Positions 24,860 through 37,330 of a DNA stretch of 64,000 nucleotides are shown one piece after another. A model generated the notes under the pieces. It did not search any database. It was not told the DNA's origin and was given only the letters and a program-made list of their open reading frames with translations. Source of the stretch: Leptoclinus maculatus (Eukaryota; Chordata; Actinopteri; Perciformes; Stichaeidae); assembly GCA_032191485.1 (NCBI GenBank), contig JAVDOI010000002.1:40100629-40164628 (forward strand), read 5' to 3'. Position 1 is the stretch's first letter; each line of letters opens with the position of its first letter. The position numbers and the translations under genes are program-made.

Positions 24860-25745
24860 ATGAAAACGAATGACTTTATTTTGTACAGGCGATGGTTCTC
24901 ACTACTCTGCTATCTTTGTTTTTATATGACTAAAACTTTTAAAAATGAGAGCTCGGTCTCAATGGATTTTGTCTAAATAAAGGTTAATAATAATAATAAT
25001 AATATTGATTGGAAAAAAAAAGAAGCTAACTAATAACTGAATAATAAATGAGTTTTTTGCTTAAAGTAAATATGGTCTTATCACTTAATTTTATTCCCAG
25101 AGTAAACCAGAATGCTACATTTAAAGCTCATATTTAAAATAAAATCCCCCCCGTCAGGGTCTCGGGCTTGTCACCTCTTTCACCTCTTATGAGTTTGCAG
25201 GTATGAGCATGTTAGCAGCAGCTTCAGTCCTTCAGTCAGTGACACACTGGATGCATTCAGAGAGCCCAACACACAATCACAATTACAGTGATTACAGAGG
25301 AGAGCAGACTTGAAGCTTGAAAAGACCCTTAAGCTCAAGTGTTGATCTACACAGGAGGTGTTTCAGTCCTCCATCTTCAGCTTTGTTTTTACTGCTGTGA
25401 GACATCGTGGAGCGGCCGTCCTCAGAGGTGCTCGTCATGGTGTACAAAGAAATCATCCTGACGTTAACGAGTGGTACAGGAACGCCAAACATGACACAGT
25501 CATTGCTAAGATTACAATTCAGGAACACATATGCATGTATGGCAGTTCAACCTGATTGTAAACAGATAGATGTGTTGTTTATTGGGTTTTGCATGAACAT
25601 ACAATTGCCTCATCAGAGCATTAATATAAATAAGTAAAGAGTAAATATTCCCTTCATACAAAGACAAAAACATAAAAAGTGACAACAGATTGATGTGTTT
25701 AGTGGTAAAACTGCGGATGTCAAGACTAATAAAGTGTCTTGTCAG
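24860..25745. other. Intron, no gene seen
   Basis: Contains a short (AAT)n run near 24,985-25,005. A branch-like CTAAT lies near 25,728, about 18 bases before the next acceptor. Confidence 0.45.
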
Positions 25746-26036
25746 GCTGTCCAGGTAGAGAACAAAGAAGCTGAGGAGGAGGAGGGTGGAAAGGACAAAG
25801 ACAACAACAAGGAGAAAATAGAGGAGGCTGCCCTGGAGAAGGAGGATAAGGACAAGGAGGAGGAGGAGGAGGAGGAGAAGGAGGAGGAGGAGAAGGAGTC
25901 TGGCCCCGAAGGAGGCAGTCAGAGAGAGGAGGAGGAGAAGATGACAGAGGAGGAGTCCAAAGCTCCACACCGACCCAAGACCATGCAGATCAGAGTCACC
26001 CTGCTGGATGACACTCTCTATGAGTGTGAGCTGGAT
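25746..26036 (+). CDS. epb41: epb41 exon: acidic headpiece, AUG2 and FERM start
   Basis: 291 nt, phase 0 to 0, donor GAT|GTAAGA. Codons 1-70 are very rich in Glu and Lys (repeated GAG/GAGGAG), unlike the more mixed mammalian headpiece. The last part, KTMQIRVTLLDDTLYECELD, is the first strand pair of the FERM F1 lobe and aligns with NMHCKVSLLDDTVYECVVE of 4.1R. ATG at 25,983 (residue 184, A at -3) sits exactly where the AUG2 start of the 80-kDa class isoform is found in mammals. The acceptor is probably CAG before 25,746; a second CAG nine bases later (exon from 25,755) would also keep frame. Confidence 0.85.
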
Positions 26037-26039
26037 GTA

Positions 26040-28108
26040 AGAGCTTTTTCTATCTTTATTCTTTCATACATTATGCACACAAGTAACATTTCAAATGGTT
26101 AAATTATTTCATTTTAATTCATGCAGCAACAGGTTTTCGTTGAAGGTATCAGAGCAAATCAATTTCATAGTATTAACATGTCATAAATATGGTCATATAC
26201 AGGTTGTAGAGCATCCAGTGTTACACCAGGTTCATTTTCATGTACGGTTCAGTTTTATTTGGGCTGCAGCATATGATTCATTTTATTATTGGTTATCTTT
26301 TGTATGTACATACATGTATATGTGTCTGTCAGAGAATAAGAAGAAATAACAATTGCATTGCAATTCCCAGAGCCCAAGGGTTTATCTTTGAGTTGCGTAT
26401 TTTGTCCTATCAACAGTTAATAATATTCAACATAGAACAATTATAACTCCTCACACTGGGTAAGCTAGAACCCCAAAGAACCTCTAGAACCCCAAAAATC
26501 TTTCCCCTTTGTTTTTTGATAATCACTTAAAATGATTTAGCAATTACTAAAATTGCTAAATTGATTAACATTTTGTCAACTGGCTAATAAACAAATCGAT
26601 TTCTGGAGTGACATTTCCTGATTCCAGCTTCTGAAATGTGAGAACTTTCTCCTTTTCTTGTCATGTAAGGGAATATCTTTGGCTTCTGGACTGTTGTTCT
26701 GATGACAAACAAGACATTTGAAAACAGTACCTTGGATTCTGGGAAACTGCAATGATTTATTATTTTGTAACATTTCATAGAATAAATAAAATAATCAACA
26801 CATTAATCAATAATGAAAGAAATCGCTAAGTGCGGCCCTGTTATACACAAATATTGCATAAAAACTGCTAACCAGAGACTTGAAGTTTTTTTTATGAAAG
26901 TCACAACCTTCACAGTAGCAGTCTTCACATCTGCTACAAATAGCTCTCTGGAACTATTTGTCCTGCAGCACCAAACCAACATGACTCTCTTTTCGAGTGG
27001 TAATGCCTCTAAATGGCTACAAGTCATCCTTCGGGTTCTCACTAAATCAGATCACTGTCCAAACCCAAAACATGATCAAATGGACTAGGAGAAGGTTTCA
27101 TATACAGGATGAAATCATTTAATGGGTGGTGGATGAACCTAAGAAATTGGACGTGGGAGACCTCCACTGGTCCCCTACACTAACCATTCATGGATCACTT
27201 CAGCTTCTGGTTCAAGAAAGAAAGGGGTAACAACACACAACCATATCTTCACAAATACTGTGACAATCATCTCCATCCAACCATTATCCCCAGGTCCCTC
27301 TAGACCCATATCAATAGAATACTCAGCTGTTCTCCTCCACTGGACAAAGACACACAAAGGTAACACAAAGGCACCCAATTCCAACGTTTCCTCGTTATCT
27401 TTTATCTTGGAAACATTGCCTCAATGGAACACCTCCATTCTTGATCACAACCTAAAAACCATCCTGCAATCAGCAAAGGCCACCTTCCTACATGCAGAGA
27501 TGTACAACAACCAAATAATCCTGACACTTTCCACCATATCCCCATCTCAAATGGGAATCCTTCTATCTAGAATCAGATGACAGACATTGGACGGCAAGCA
27601 CTGCAACGGAAATGTAAAACCACTGGAAAGTTTGTTTAGGCCACCTACAAACCCGAATCTGATAAATCTGATAAACTTCCCCCTTTTCGTCCACAATCTT
27701 CTCAGGAATTATTTTCTGCAGATCTCCTGGAGGAACTTCTTGTCTGATTCCAAATAGACCACCACTTGAAATGTGAAACTTCAACAGGAGAATAGTGAAC
27801 TATTAGAGCTCAAACAACAAGCCTTGATGGATCTTCAACAGAATACCTCCATTGTCATAAAACTAGCAGTCAAAGATGGTTTAATGTTTAGTTGTGATTC
27901 CAGTATATCTCAGGGTTTAGGGTTCTCTCCTCAGTTGCCTGACAGCTGTCAAACAGTCCAGTAGGACAGCGACCGCTCCCCTGAGCCTCTGTGCTGTTTT
28001 CACCATCTGCTCAGTCATGTTCAGCACATTACTGAATACATTGTCCTTTATGTAATGTCAAGTTGTAATTATTCAGTGTCTTGTTCTCTGAATGCATGTG
28101 TGTGTCAG
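26040..28108. other. Intron, no gene seen
   Basis: About 2 kb. A 106-codon + frame at 27,260-27,580 and a 91-codon frame at 26,813-27,088 have no recognisable domain; 26,815-27,800 could be a decayed dispersed repeat, but I saw no termini. Confidence 0.4.
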
Positions 28109-28213
28109 AAACACGCAAAAGGTCAGGAGCTCTTCATGAAGGTCTGTGACCACCTCAACCTGCTGGAGAAAGACTACTATGGCCTGGTCATCTTTGAGAT
28201 GGCCACCATGAAG
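28109..28213 (+). CDS. epb41: epb41 FERM F1 exon (KHAKGQ...LEKDYYGL)
   Basis: 105 nt, 35 codons, phase 0 to 0, donor AAG|GTGAGC. KHAKGQELF, CDHLNLLEKDYYGL and VIFEMATMK match the F1 lobe of 4.1R (KHAKGQDLL, CEHLNLLEEDYFGLAIWDNATSK). In mammals the region around LEEDY contributes to band 3 binding; here the motif is LEKDY, so one acidic residue is replaced by lysine. Confidence 0.92.
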
Positions 28214-28378
28214 GTGAGCATCATTGGGTAGTATTCCAACAATCCCAATCAGAAGAGGGCAGCTCTTTATATGTAAATGTCATTAGTGGTTAGAGTAACC
28301 TGTGGCCCTCAGTGTTGAATAGAATAATCTGAGCAGTGTTTGATGATATCATGCTACATCCTTCATTCTTTTGACCAG

Positions 28379-28421
28379 ACTTGGATGGACCTAACCAAGG
28401 AGATCCACAGGCAGGTACAAG
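28379..28421 (+). CDS. epb41: epb41 FERM F1 exon (TWMDLTKEIHRQVQG)
   Basis: 43 nt, enters in phase 0 and leaves one base into a Gly codon; donor AAG|GTGAGC. It encodes TWMDLTKEIHRQVQ, matching TWLDSAKEIKKQVRG of 4.1R. The next exon completes the Gly codon. Confidence 0.9.
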
Positions 28422-28522
28422 GTGAGCGGAACTTTACCCACAAATGCATCATCTGTTCTCATTTACATGCTTCTAATCCATGTTTGCAGTTCTTTCATCA
28501 CACTCTCCTTTTCTTTCTCAAG

Positions 28523-28598
28523 GTACCAACTATAATTTCACCTTTAATGTGAAATTCTATCCACCAGACCCAGCCCAACTGTCTGAAGACATAACAAG
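28523..28598 (+). CDS. epb41: epb41 FERM F1/F2 junction exon
   Basis: 76 nt, acceptor TTCTTTCTCAAG, donor AAG|GTACTA. It encodes [19 protein letters not shown] and [25 protein letters not shown] is diagnostic of 4.1-type FERM domains. The last Arg codon is split two bases plus one with the exon at 29,107. The introns on either side are only 101 and 508 bases. Confidence 0.92.
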
Positions 28599-29106
28599 GT
28601 ACTACATGGGTCCCTGTGGTTTTTGTCAATTACTACCTGCAAACATCAGTTTATTGTATCAAATGCCTAATGTGGACAGGATTCATTTCTCCAGATGAGA
28701 GGATGAGGATAGGCTATGAAAACATTACGTGGCGTATTCAGAGATTTCTGTGATTTTTAAAGATGATGATGTAGGGGTCCGATCATATAACTAACAAACC
28801 AAGACAGTAAGTGACAAAAGTTACATTAAAAAAAAAACATTAAAACAATCGATGAACTATGATGGTAAGCTAATATTTATTTTCTGTCAAAATTTGACCC
28901 TTGTTTAAAATGAAAAAGTTCCCATGTTGGTGTTAAAACTCTGGAAGTCAGCAACAGTGGCTCTAGCTTGCTGGGCATGAGCTGAAACACAAGCTGATTG
29001 AATACAAGATCACAATGAAGCCTTTTGAATCAAACATATTGTATTACAATATTATGAATCTATAGTTCCATACAGAGTCCATATTATCCATTGTTGTGCA
29101 TTGCAG

Positions 29107-29325
29107 GTATTACCTGTGTCTCCAGCTGCGGAAGGACATCCTGCTGGGCCGCCTTCCCTGCTCCTTTGTCACCCTGTCCCTGCTGGGCTCCTACGCACTG
29201 CAGTCGGAGCTGGGCGAGTACGACCCTGAGGTTCACGGCAACGAATACACTAAGGACATGAAAATGGCCCAGGGTCAGACCAAGGAGCTGGAAGACAAAA
29301 TGATGGAGCTGCACCGCACATACAG
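29107..29325 (+). CDS. epb41: epb41 FERM F2 exon
   Basis: 219 nt, 73 codons in split phase (2 to 2), donor CAG|GTCAGA. It encodes [39 protein letters not shown], the [10 protein letters not shown] variable loop and [16 protein letters not shown]. This is the alpha-helical F2 lobe. In mammals this part takes part in glycophorin C binding. Confidence 0.95.
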
Positions 29326-29830
29326 GTCAGAACTCTGCCGGTGTTCCATATTCTTGACCCGATCCACCAATTAAGTGGATTTGTAAAACAATTATGGTAC
29401 AAGACAAACTCTGTATTCAAAATGTTACATAAGTAAAAGTACATAACTATTGTCTGCAAAATGCACTTAAGTATCTAGAATAAAAGTACTGATGATGATG
29501 GTGCACCTGCCTCTAAAGTATTTAAAGTCGTATGAATGAAATTACTAAGTGATAATAAAAAATATGTACTAAATTATAGCACTTGAGTAAATACACCTCA
29601 CTTTAACTTTTGAGTACTCCACTCAACAGAAGTCCAATAATGTATTATGTATGAACTACACTTGAACTCTATTACAAGGGAAGATGAGAAAAAAAGCACT
29701 TCTTTGAGTGATTTAATGAAATCTTCCATCCTGATACCTTAAATGTAAATGATGACCGAACCACTTTCAGTATTCATATCACAGCCTCTTCACAGTAACA
29801 GTAACTAGACATGCTGTGGTGTTGTGGCAG

Positions 29831-29918
29831 GGCGATGAGTCCAGCCCAGGCAGACCTGATGTTCCTGGAGAATGCCAAGAAACTCTCCATGTACGGAGTG
29901 GACCTCCACCAGGCCAAG
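29831..29918 (+). CDS. epb41: epb41 FERM F2 exon with calcium-dependent calmodulin site
   Basis: 88 nt, phase 2 to 0, acceptor GTTGTGGCAG, donor AAG|GTGAGC. It encodes [20 protein letters not shown] and [21 protein letters not shown] is the segment described in mammalian 4.1R as the calcium-sensitive calmodulin-binding peptide, and the serine reported to be important is kept. The match to human is almost complete (HQAK against HKAK). Confidence 0.93.
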
Positions 29919-29924
29919 GTGAGC

Positions 29925-30690
29925 ACAGGATGTAGGACGTAGGTTTGCATATGATTGGTAATGTCCCTGTCAATATTTTGAGTGTAATTAGATTTTATAT
30001 TTGAATTGACTCATATCTTTTACGATTTAAAGGTTCTTATGGAATAGCTATGGCTCACTAGCAAAAAAAAGACTGCTGGTATATTGATGATAAAGTGGAT
30101 CCAGCCTGCACTTTATCAGAGGTGGTGAACAATTGTGTCGACAATAAGACACACAATAGTGAGATTCATGTCTGATCAGAAGGGTTTTCTGGTAGTTGCA
30201 GTTTTAGAGAGCAGGTAGACTTTTTCTTGAAATTGCATGACTATGTGTGCTGAGAGTTTTGAACATAATCTGGCTGATATGAGCTATAAAAGTGCATGAG
30301 TTCAAATGAATTAATGTATCATGGAGGTGAATAGATGCCACATTAACATTTAAAGAGGTTCCTTCCCAAACAAAAGACAAAAGAAGAAGGAAGAGTCAAT
30401 CTTGTGTGCTGACGAAGAGGAGAGAAGTTGATCTGGAGAATATACAGCATTATATTATTATATTTAGAATTGTCACATGGTGCCTGAGCTTAGTGTTTGC
30501 CTTTACATAAATATAGACATTACACATAAATGGATGCAGAAAACTTCCCCAGAATGAAAGTTTGACATCAATGTTTCCTGGGGAGGACCTCCAGACCCCC
30601 ACTTTCTATATGTCCCCACCAACCTACGCCCTCTTAGTTGCTAAATGCTTGACAAAGTGCATAGTAAGTAGTAAGGGGCGAGTAGTCAGG
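29925..30690. other. Intron, no gene seen
   Basis: Ordinary AT-rich intron sequence. Confidence 0.5.
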
Positions 30691-30696
30691 TGAAGG

Positions 30697-30864
30697 GACG
30701 ACTGTGGCTCAGTGGTAGAGCAGGGTCATCCTTCAATCAGAGGATCGGCAGTTCGATCCCCAGCTCCACTAGTCCATGTTGATGTGTCCTTGGGCAAGAC
30801 ACTTGAATGAATGGGAAACAATTAACAACTAGAAAAGCGCTGTACAAGTACAGTCCATTTACTA
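30697..30864 (+). mobile_element. tRNA-derived SINE, body deleted
   Basis: This is the best-preserved head in the window: GACTGTGGCTCAGTGGTAGA (A box), then CAATCAGAGGATCGGCAG and GTTCGATCCCC (B box). It carries CATGTTGATGTGTCCTTGGG and jumps to the GCGCTGTACAAGTACAGTCC tail, lacking the middle about 130 bp present at 113. Confidence 0.78.
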
Positions 30865-30869
30865 TAGTA

Positions 30870-32619
30870 GGTCATCCTTTAGATCCAAGTATCCGTCATC
30901 GACCAAATAGAAGACACAATCCGCTTGATCAGCCTTTCAATTCTCCGTGACAACAAACAGCATAGATGTAAAAAGGAGTAATAAATATCATGTGTTGCTT
31001 TGTCTGTTAGTATTGTAATGTCATGCATCAGAGAAGCGTGCATGCTTGGCCTGAAAAGCAAGGCGACATGTGACTTGTGAGGCTTCACAGCTGAAATCAG
31101 GTCAATCTGTTTATGTCAGAACAGGGTTTTAACCAGCTGTGGAGCTATGGGATATACTGCCCCTCTGTGGATGATGGTGAGCAGTACAAGGAAGCTGCAT
31201 CATTAAACAACTGCTGAAGATTAAAACTTTCCTCCTTACATGGATTATCATTTGTAGTAGTACATGCTATACAGTAGTAAACTGTACTGATCACCACTAT
31301 TAGAAGCACTTTGAGGGAGTCTTAGATTAAACTGTTCACACGTAAAATGTGTGTACAAATTACAATGTCATCATTCCTCAGGGTGGGACCTGTTGCAAAG
31401 CCAGACTTTATTAGTATTTACAATTAATTGGAAAAGCAATAACATGATTATGTTTAAGCTAAATTTGGTTTTGATAGAATTGTATAGAACCTAAATCCTG
31501 TATTGAATCAGCTTACAGAACATCTTCTTAGAGCTTATCAAATCCACTTACATTTGCAAGTGTCAAAACTAAACTTAAGTTGTAAATAGCACCAACTCAA
31601 TGATTCTTTCAGATCTGTAATGACTTTTTGTTGGCTGAAGATAAGAAATCTGTATCTGATGAATTTAAATGAAGGGGCTAGATACTGAACTATTTAGTTG
31701 ATGAGCTCCAAATACTGTTATGATCTGCATAAAAACAGACCAAGAACCAATAGAAGATGAGCCCTTGTTGCCTTTTAGTTCTGGTGCGGTTCATTTCACA
31801 AACAAACCCAGAAATAAGCATGACATCATATGGACTAATTGGTTACTCATTCATTGGAAAGTTTTGGTGACATCATCCAGCATCATCAGCACTACATGGA
31901 CAGGTCACGCTGCACTTTAACTGATGTGTTTAACTATCTAAGAGCTCACGAAAAAATCCCTAATTATGAGAATTATTAGTGCAGACTGGACCTGGACCAC
32001 ACCAGACTCACCTTTTTAGGTGGTCTCGGTCCAATTCTTTGGTCCATACCAGAGTTTGATGGACAGCCAAAATGAACAGAATCAAACGGGCCAACCCACC
32101 ACAGGGTCTCTAAAAACAAGATAGGTGTGAACCTATGGTGGTTGGTGTACTTTGCTTTTACATCACAAAGGCACTGCACCAGTCGTCATGGACCTGGCTG
32201 AAGGAGTCAAACCAAACAGTTTAGGTGTGAACCTCCCATGTTGCAAGGTAACGCATGATTTGACGCATGTTAATTGAAGCCGATAGCACATGCTAAATCA
32301 TCATATAGACGGAAAGAGAGGAGCCAGTATGTGCTGATCCAGTGAGGAGATAAAAAGTGATAAAACTGACGTCAACCTGCAATGACGTACATCGCCCTTT
32401 ACACAGCACTCGGCACCATCACGATCAAATCATCATTAGGAGGAATGGTGGTTATCTCTCCAACAGACTGGAGGCTGACTGAGGCTGAAGAAGCCTTGTG
32501 GTGGAACACACCTTAAGAAACTCAAGATGTTACTTCATGTTTGTTCTCTCAGAAGGTCTTGGCTTTCTGAAGTGTCTGGTTAATGGGAATCTTTCTGTCT
32601 CCCTGGGTGTCTCTGTTAG
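30870..32619. other. Intron, possible decayed MITE
   Basis: Around 31,980-32,240, TTAGGTGTGAACCTCCC and AGGTGTGAACCTATGG, with CCAAACC-type ends, resemble a non-autonomous fish DNA element, but no target duplication was found. No coding exon between 29,918 and 32,620. Confidence 0.35.
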
Positions 32620-32772
32620 GATCTGGATGGTGTTGACATCATGCTGGGGGTTTGCTCCAGTGGTCTGATGGTTTACAAAGATAAACTGAGGATCAACCGT
32701 TTCCCCTGGCCCAAAGTCCTCAAGGTCTCCTACAAACGCAGCAGCTTCTTCATCAAAATAAGACCGTCAGAG
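32620..32772 (+). CDS. epb41: epb41 FERM F3 exon
   Basis: 153 nt, 51 codons, phase 0 to 0, acceptor CTCTGTTAG, donor GAG|GTACAG. It encodes [40 protein letters not shown] and [11 protein letters not shown], the PTB-like F3 lobe. CSSGL, FPWPK and [11 protein letters not shown] separate 4.1R from 4.1G/N/B, which have CANGL, FAWPK and KRSNFYIK. The mammalian equivalent takes part in p55/MPP1 binding. Confidence 0.95.
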
Positions 32773-32840
32773 GTACAGGCTCATATCCACAAATATCCAT
32801 CCACCTGTGAAATCTGTTGTTCATTATTTATTTATCACTG

Positions 32841-32894
32841 AATGAGCTTCATGGTGTCATGGTTAAAGGTAACCATGACACCATGAAGCTCATT
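32841..32894. repeat. Perfect 25-bp intronic foldback upstream of the calmodulin-binding exon
   Basis: The arm at 32,841-32,865 (starts AATGAGCTTCATGG, ends ATGGTTA) is repeated as its exact reverse complement at 32,870-32,894, with only AAGG between. It lies in the 167-base intron between two FERM exons, ending 45 bases before the next exon, so in the pre-mRNA it would form a very stable hairpin beside the likely branch site. Confidence 0.95.
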
Positions 32895-32939
32895 TCATCA
32901 GTCATCTTTTTAGCAGGTTTGTTTTTCTTGTTTCAACAG

Positions 32940-33037
32940 GTGGAACATTATGAGAGTGCAATTGGCTTCAAACTGCCCAATTACAAGGCGGCCAAGAAGC
33001 TGTGGAAAGTGTGTGTAGAACATCACACCTTCTTCAG
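32940..33037 (+). CDS. epb41: epb41 FERM F3 exon with calcium-independent calmodulin site
   Basis: 98 nt, phase 0 to 2, acceptor TTTCAACAG, donor CAG|GTAGGG. It encodes [16 protein letters not shown], then [33 protein letters not shown] is identical to the calcium-independent calmodulin-binding peptide of mammalian 4.1R, including the tryptophan needed for binding. The final Arg codon is completed by the exon at 33,158, only 120 bases away. Confidence 0.95.
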
Positions 33038-33157
33038 GTAGGGTATGGTATTCTTGAAGTCACTTTGTTTAAGTGTGGACATTTCGCTAAATATGCTTGT
33101 TCGCTGCCTGACCCAGAGTCAGATCGGAAGATCAGTATCAGTGATCTTTGTCTGCAG

Positions 33158-33333
33158 GCTGACTTCCACTGAGATGGCCACCACTCCCAGGAAGTTCCTG
33201 GCGTTGGGCTCTAAGTTTCGCTACAGCGGTCGGACTCAGGCTCAGACCAGACAGGCAAGCTCTCTGATCGACAGACCAGCTCCTCTGTTCCAGCGCTCCT
33301 CCAGCAAGAGGAACTCTCGCAGCCTGGATGGAG
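33158..33333 (+). CDS. epb41: epb41 F3 end and FERM-adjacent (FA) exon
   Basis: 176 nt, phase 2 to 1, acceptor TTGTCTGCAG, donor GAG|GTACAC. It encodes [40 protein letters not shown] and [18 protein letters not shown]. The FA segment ([18 protein letters not shown]) is the conserved phospho-regulated region after FERM in the 4.1 family. It keeps serine/threonine positions typical of PKC/PKA-regulated sites (inference from motif only). Confidence 0.95.
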
Positions 33334-33339
33334 GTACAC

Positions 33340-34700
<1,361 letters not shown>

Positions 34701-34949
34701 AAAAAACAAGATCAGATGAGCCTTTATTGATCTCCAAAGGGGAAATTCAGGTGTTGCAGCAACGCAAAAGCAGAAATAATTTCAGATAAATAGAGAAGTA
34801 AATATTAATAATAATAGAGGTACATACAATAGAAGTATACAAACTATAAAAGAGCAAGTAAAGCCAGAGGTAGAAGGTAAAGTGACAGCGGTCTGGTTAA
34901 TGCTGGCTTTTCAAAGAGATCTCCTCTGCTTTATATAGTCTGATGGCAG

Positions 34950-36400
34950 CAGTGGTGGGCCGTCAGGGCCAGCTAAGCCTTCTCTGCTGGCCTAAACAGA
35001 ATCACAAAGCTATAGCTATTTTATAATTTAATAATTTTTCACAAATACACTCCATGTATTATAATTATTTTTCCCATTATCTTATTTTCTCATTGCACAG
35101 CTCCTGTCTTCCTCTGTTGCTCTGCTTCCAGTGCAGCTTGTTTTAAGGAGAGCTTTTATCCAATCAGATTTCACCTCTATGTCTCTATGTAAGGAGAGAG
35201 GCCCGAGGTCCTCTAGGTAGACTTTGCAGATTAAAGTAAATGGGGACGATATTGTTGATTGTCATAGTCTTCAACCAATCAGATCTTTAGTTTGACATGT
35301 TGGGCGTATTCTTTGACGTGCCAGTGGTACCGAGGTAGCCTCCTAAGTACGTCTGCATTAACGTGCGCCGTGATTGGTCAGTGGGCCAGCGTGACGTTTG
35401 TCAAACAGAAAGCTAGCTAGCAGATCTTAGTGTTTAGTAAGAGTTCATGTTGAAACATATGTAAGAGAAGTTATGACATTTTTAGCGTTTTGCTTGGTGT
35501 AGATTCTTTTTTTTTTACCTAGCTGTGTTTTTTTAACACTCAATGGCTGAAGGAGGAGAAACGGATTTCTGGAGAAGGACATTTCCAGAAAAACTGGACA
35601 TTGTATCAAAGGGTCGGTCAACCCCACAGCTAGCAGCCCTGACCCAGCCAGGAAAAGGATTTGTACGAACGGTATTTCTGGCTGACAGCGTCGGAGAAGC
35701 GTTGCACATGTTATGGCTAAGAATGCGTTTCATTTGCAACTGAGCTCTTGGTGTTTGGAGCTACGCTATGCTAACCAAGGCAGCTACACGACAGGACACG
35801 CACAAGCTACGTGCTTTTGAACAGCAGCTGTGGTCAACTGCTTTTTCGTTTCTACTGTGTTCATTTGTCTATCGTGTCGTTTTTATGAATAATATGAATG
35901 GCTCGTGCTCTAGCGCCACAGTGTCTTTGTTGTCATATAAATATATGTGACTGGTTCTTGTGAGTTTGTTCTTGTCATTGTGTTAATTACATTGATTTGG
36001 ACTATATGCATTGTCCGTTAATTACGAAGCATCCCGTCATGCGCGTTCGGGCTGTTGTTTCCCCGCTAAGCTAGTTTAGCCTCCCTGAAGCCTCAGCTGT
36101 TTTTTGTTATTGTTCCGGGTTCAGAGGTCACAGCACGTTGTCTGTTACGTGAGCGTAGTCCACCAACATTATATTTCCCACAATTTAAGCTTCTGCATTT
36201 TCCAAATGCACTAGTATTATTCAAACGTATTGTTCGGTTCGTAAGCCTCGTACCAAACGGTTTAATACGAATACGTGTATTATTACACCATAGAAACAAA
36301 TAACCGTAGCTGTGGCGTCATAATGAGCTTATTAGGAGATGGCTCAAGTGTAGTAGGACAGCACTGAAGGCCCAGGTATAACATGCACGGCCCGCCACTG
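34950..36400 (-). mobile_element. hAT element copy B (1,451 bp, reverse orientation)
   Basis: Ends CAGTGGTGGGCCGT and ACGGCCCGCCACTG, with a perfect 8-bp target duplication GATGGCAG (34,942-34,949 and 36,401-36,408). It is inverted relative to copies A and C. It contains the best-preserved coding segment of the family (35,543-35,743, window + strand). Confidence 0.95.
35543..35743 (+). pseudogene. N-terminal hAT transposase fragment in copy B
   Basis: A 66-codon frame starting MAEGGETDFWRRTFPEKL and containing KGRSTPQLAALTQPGKGFVR. The motif 'GR-TP-L-L-Q-GKGFVR' resembles the segment before the TTF/MYM-type zinc finger of ZMYM1-like hAT transposases. A GTATTT donor-like site follows the ACG of 'FVRT', so this may be a first exon whose later exons are deleted. 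No catalytic domain is present. Confidence 0.45.
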
Positions 36401-36614
36401 GATGGCAGTGAGCACAAACAAGAGCCTGAAGCTTGTTTTGCACCTGGGTGGGTTGATGAGGTGACAGAAGAAGCTGCCCATCTGCCTCGTCTCGTCATGG
36501 AGAGGGTGACAGAGGTTATCCACTGACTGCCACTGACGCTTGTTGAGCCTGCTGCCCTCACCAGTTGTGACGATACCACCCCAGCACACCACAGCAAAGA
36601 ACAGTGCAAATACT

Positions 36615-37160
36615 GTCCATAAATAATGTCATCATTGGGTGTGATCTAATAAGGCTTTAGGTTATTTGTATGATATAGCAAAGGGAAATCTTTTTGACTA
36701 CAGGGCTGACTTTGGCATGTGTACAAATGGGAATAGGTTTTAACAATCTGCTATTTCTCTTCTCCATTTACTGGAAATGTGAACTGATCGGGACCTTGTT
36801 CTAGCTGCTGTGTGTGCCACAGAATTGGCTGTTTTATTAAACTGAATACAATTTTGCTTCTCATTGGAGTCCAATCCCACACCCTACTCCTCTACTTCAT
36901 TTCCAGTAAGAGCACTCTCTGCGTGAAATAACTCAATGCTGCCATGGAGGATAATGAACTGAACTTTGGTAGTAGGAGCAGTTGTGTAGTACAACTCTGT
37001 ATATGTGGGGGGGCCTGTCTTTAGGTTGGGAGCCTCAAGTGACTGTTTGACACCATCTCTTTGCTCTTGGCTTTTCTAGTCTAATGAAGACATTTTGTTC
37101 CTGCCATTAGCTCCCCACATTTTTATTAAATGATGTTTGATGGTCTTTCCAAACTTTATT
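36615..37160. other. Intron, no gene seen
   Basis: No coding exon recognised. Confidence 0.5.
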
Positions 37161-37164
37161 GGAG

Positions 37165-37330
37165 GGTGCAGAAAATGAACACAGAAAAGGGCAGACCAAG
37201 AACATGCTGGATGGGATTCTATAGCCCATCTAGCCTGGGAACTTCTCGGGTCTACCATATACAGGCAGTGCAGGAGGACGTGGCTGGGGAGAAGGGCGAC
37301 TGGGTAACAACAGCTGAATTAGTGAATGAA
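37165..37330 (+). mobile_element. LINE ORF C-terminal fragment
   Basis: The frame GRPRTCWMGFYSPSSLG, then QEDVAGEKGDW resembles the widespread fish LINE ending 'GRPRTRWRDYIS-LAWE... EEVAGERE-W'. Only about 50 codons remain and residues are lost. Confidence 0.5.

Larger units (their letters stand above)
34707..36612 (-). mobile_element. LINE 3' end on the minus strand, split by hAT copy B
   Basis: Read on the minus strand from 36,612, the sequence encodes ALFFAVVCWGG, then decayed CHPLHDETRQMGSFFCHLIN and PPRCKT, the end of a fish L2/CR1-like reverse-transcriptase ORF (FAVVCWGG, HPLHDT, PPRC-x-ER). At 36,401 it is interrupted by the hAT element and resumes at 34,949 with LTAIRLYKAEEI. It ends near 34,707 with the minus-strand TTTCCCCTTTGGAGATCAAT tail. 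Frames are broken by several shifts. Confidence 0.65.

Noticed and set aside
27260..27580. 106-codon + frame in the intron before the first FERM F1 exon
   Set aside because: No domain, splice border or known similarity recognised; may be part of a decayed repeat.
30701..30765. tRNA gene
   Set aside because: A and B boxes are present but the sequence runs into the SINE body and tail and recurs many times; it is a tRNA-derived SINE.
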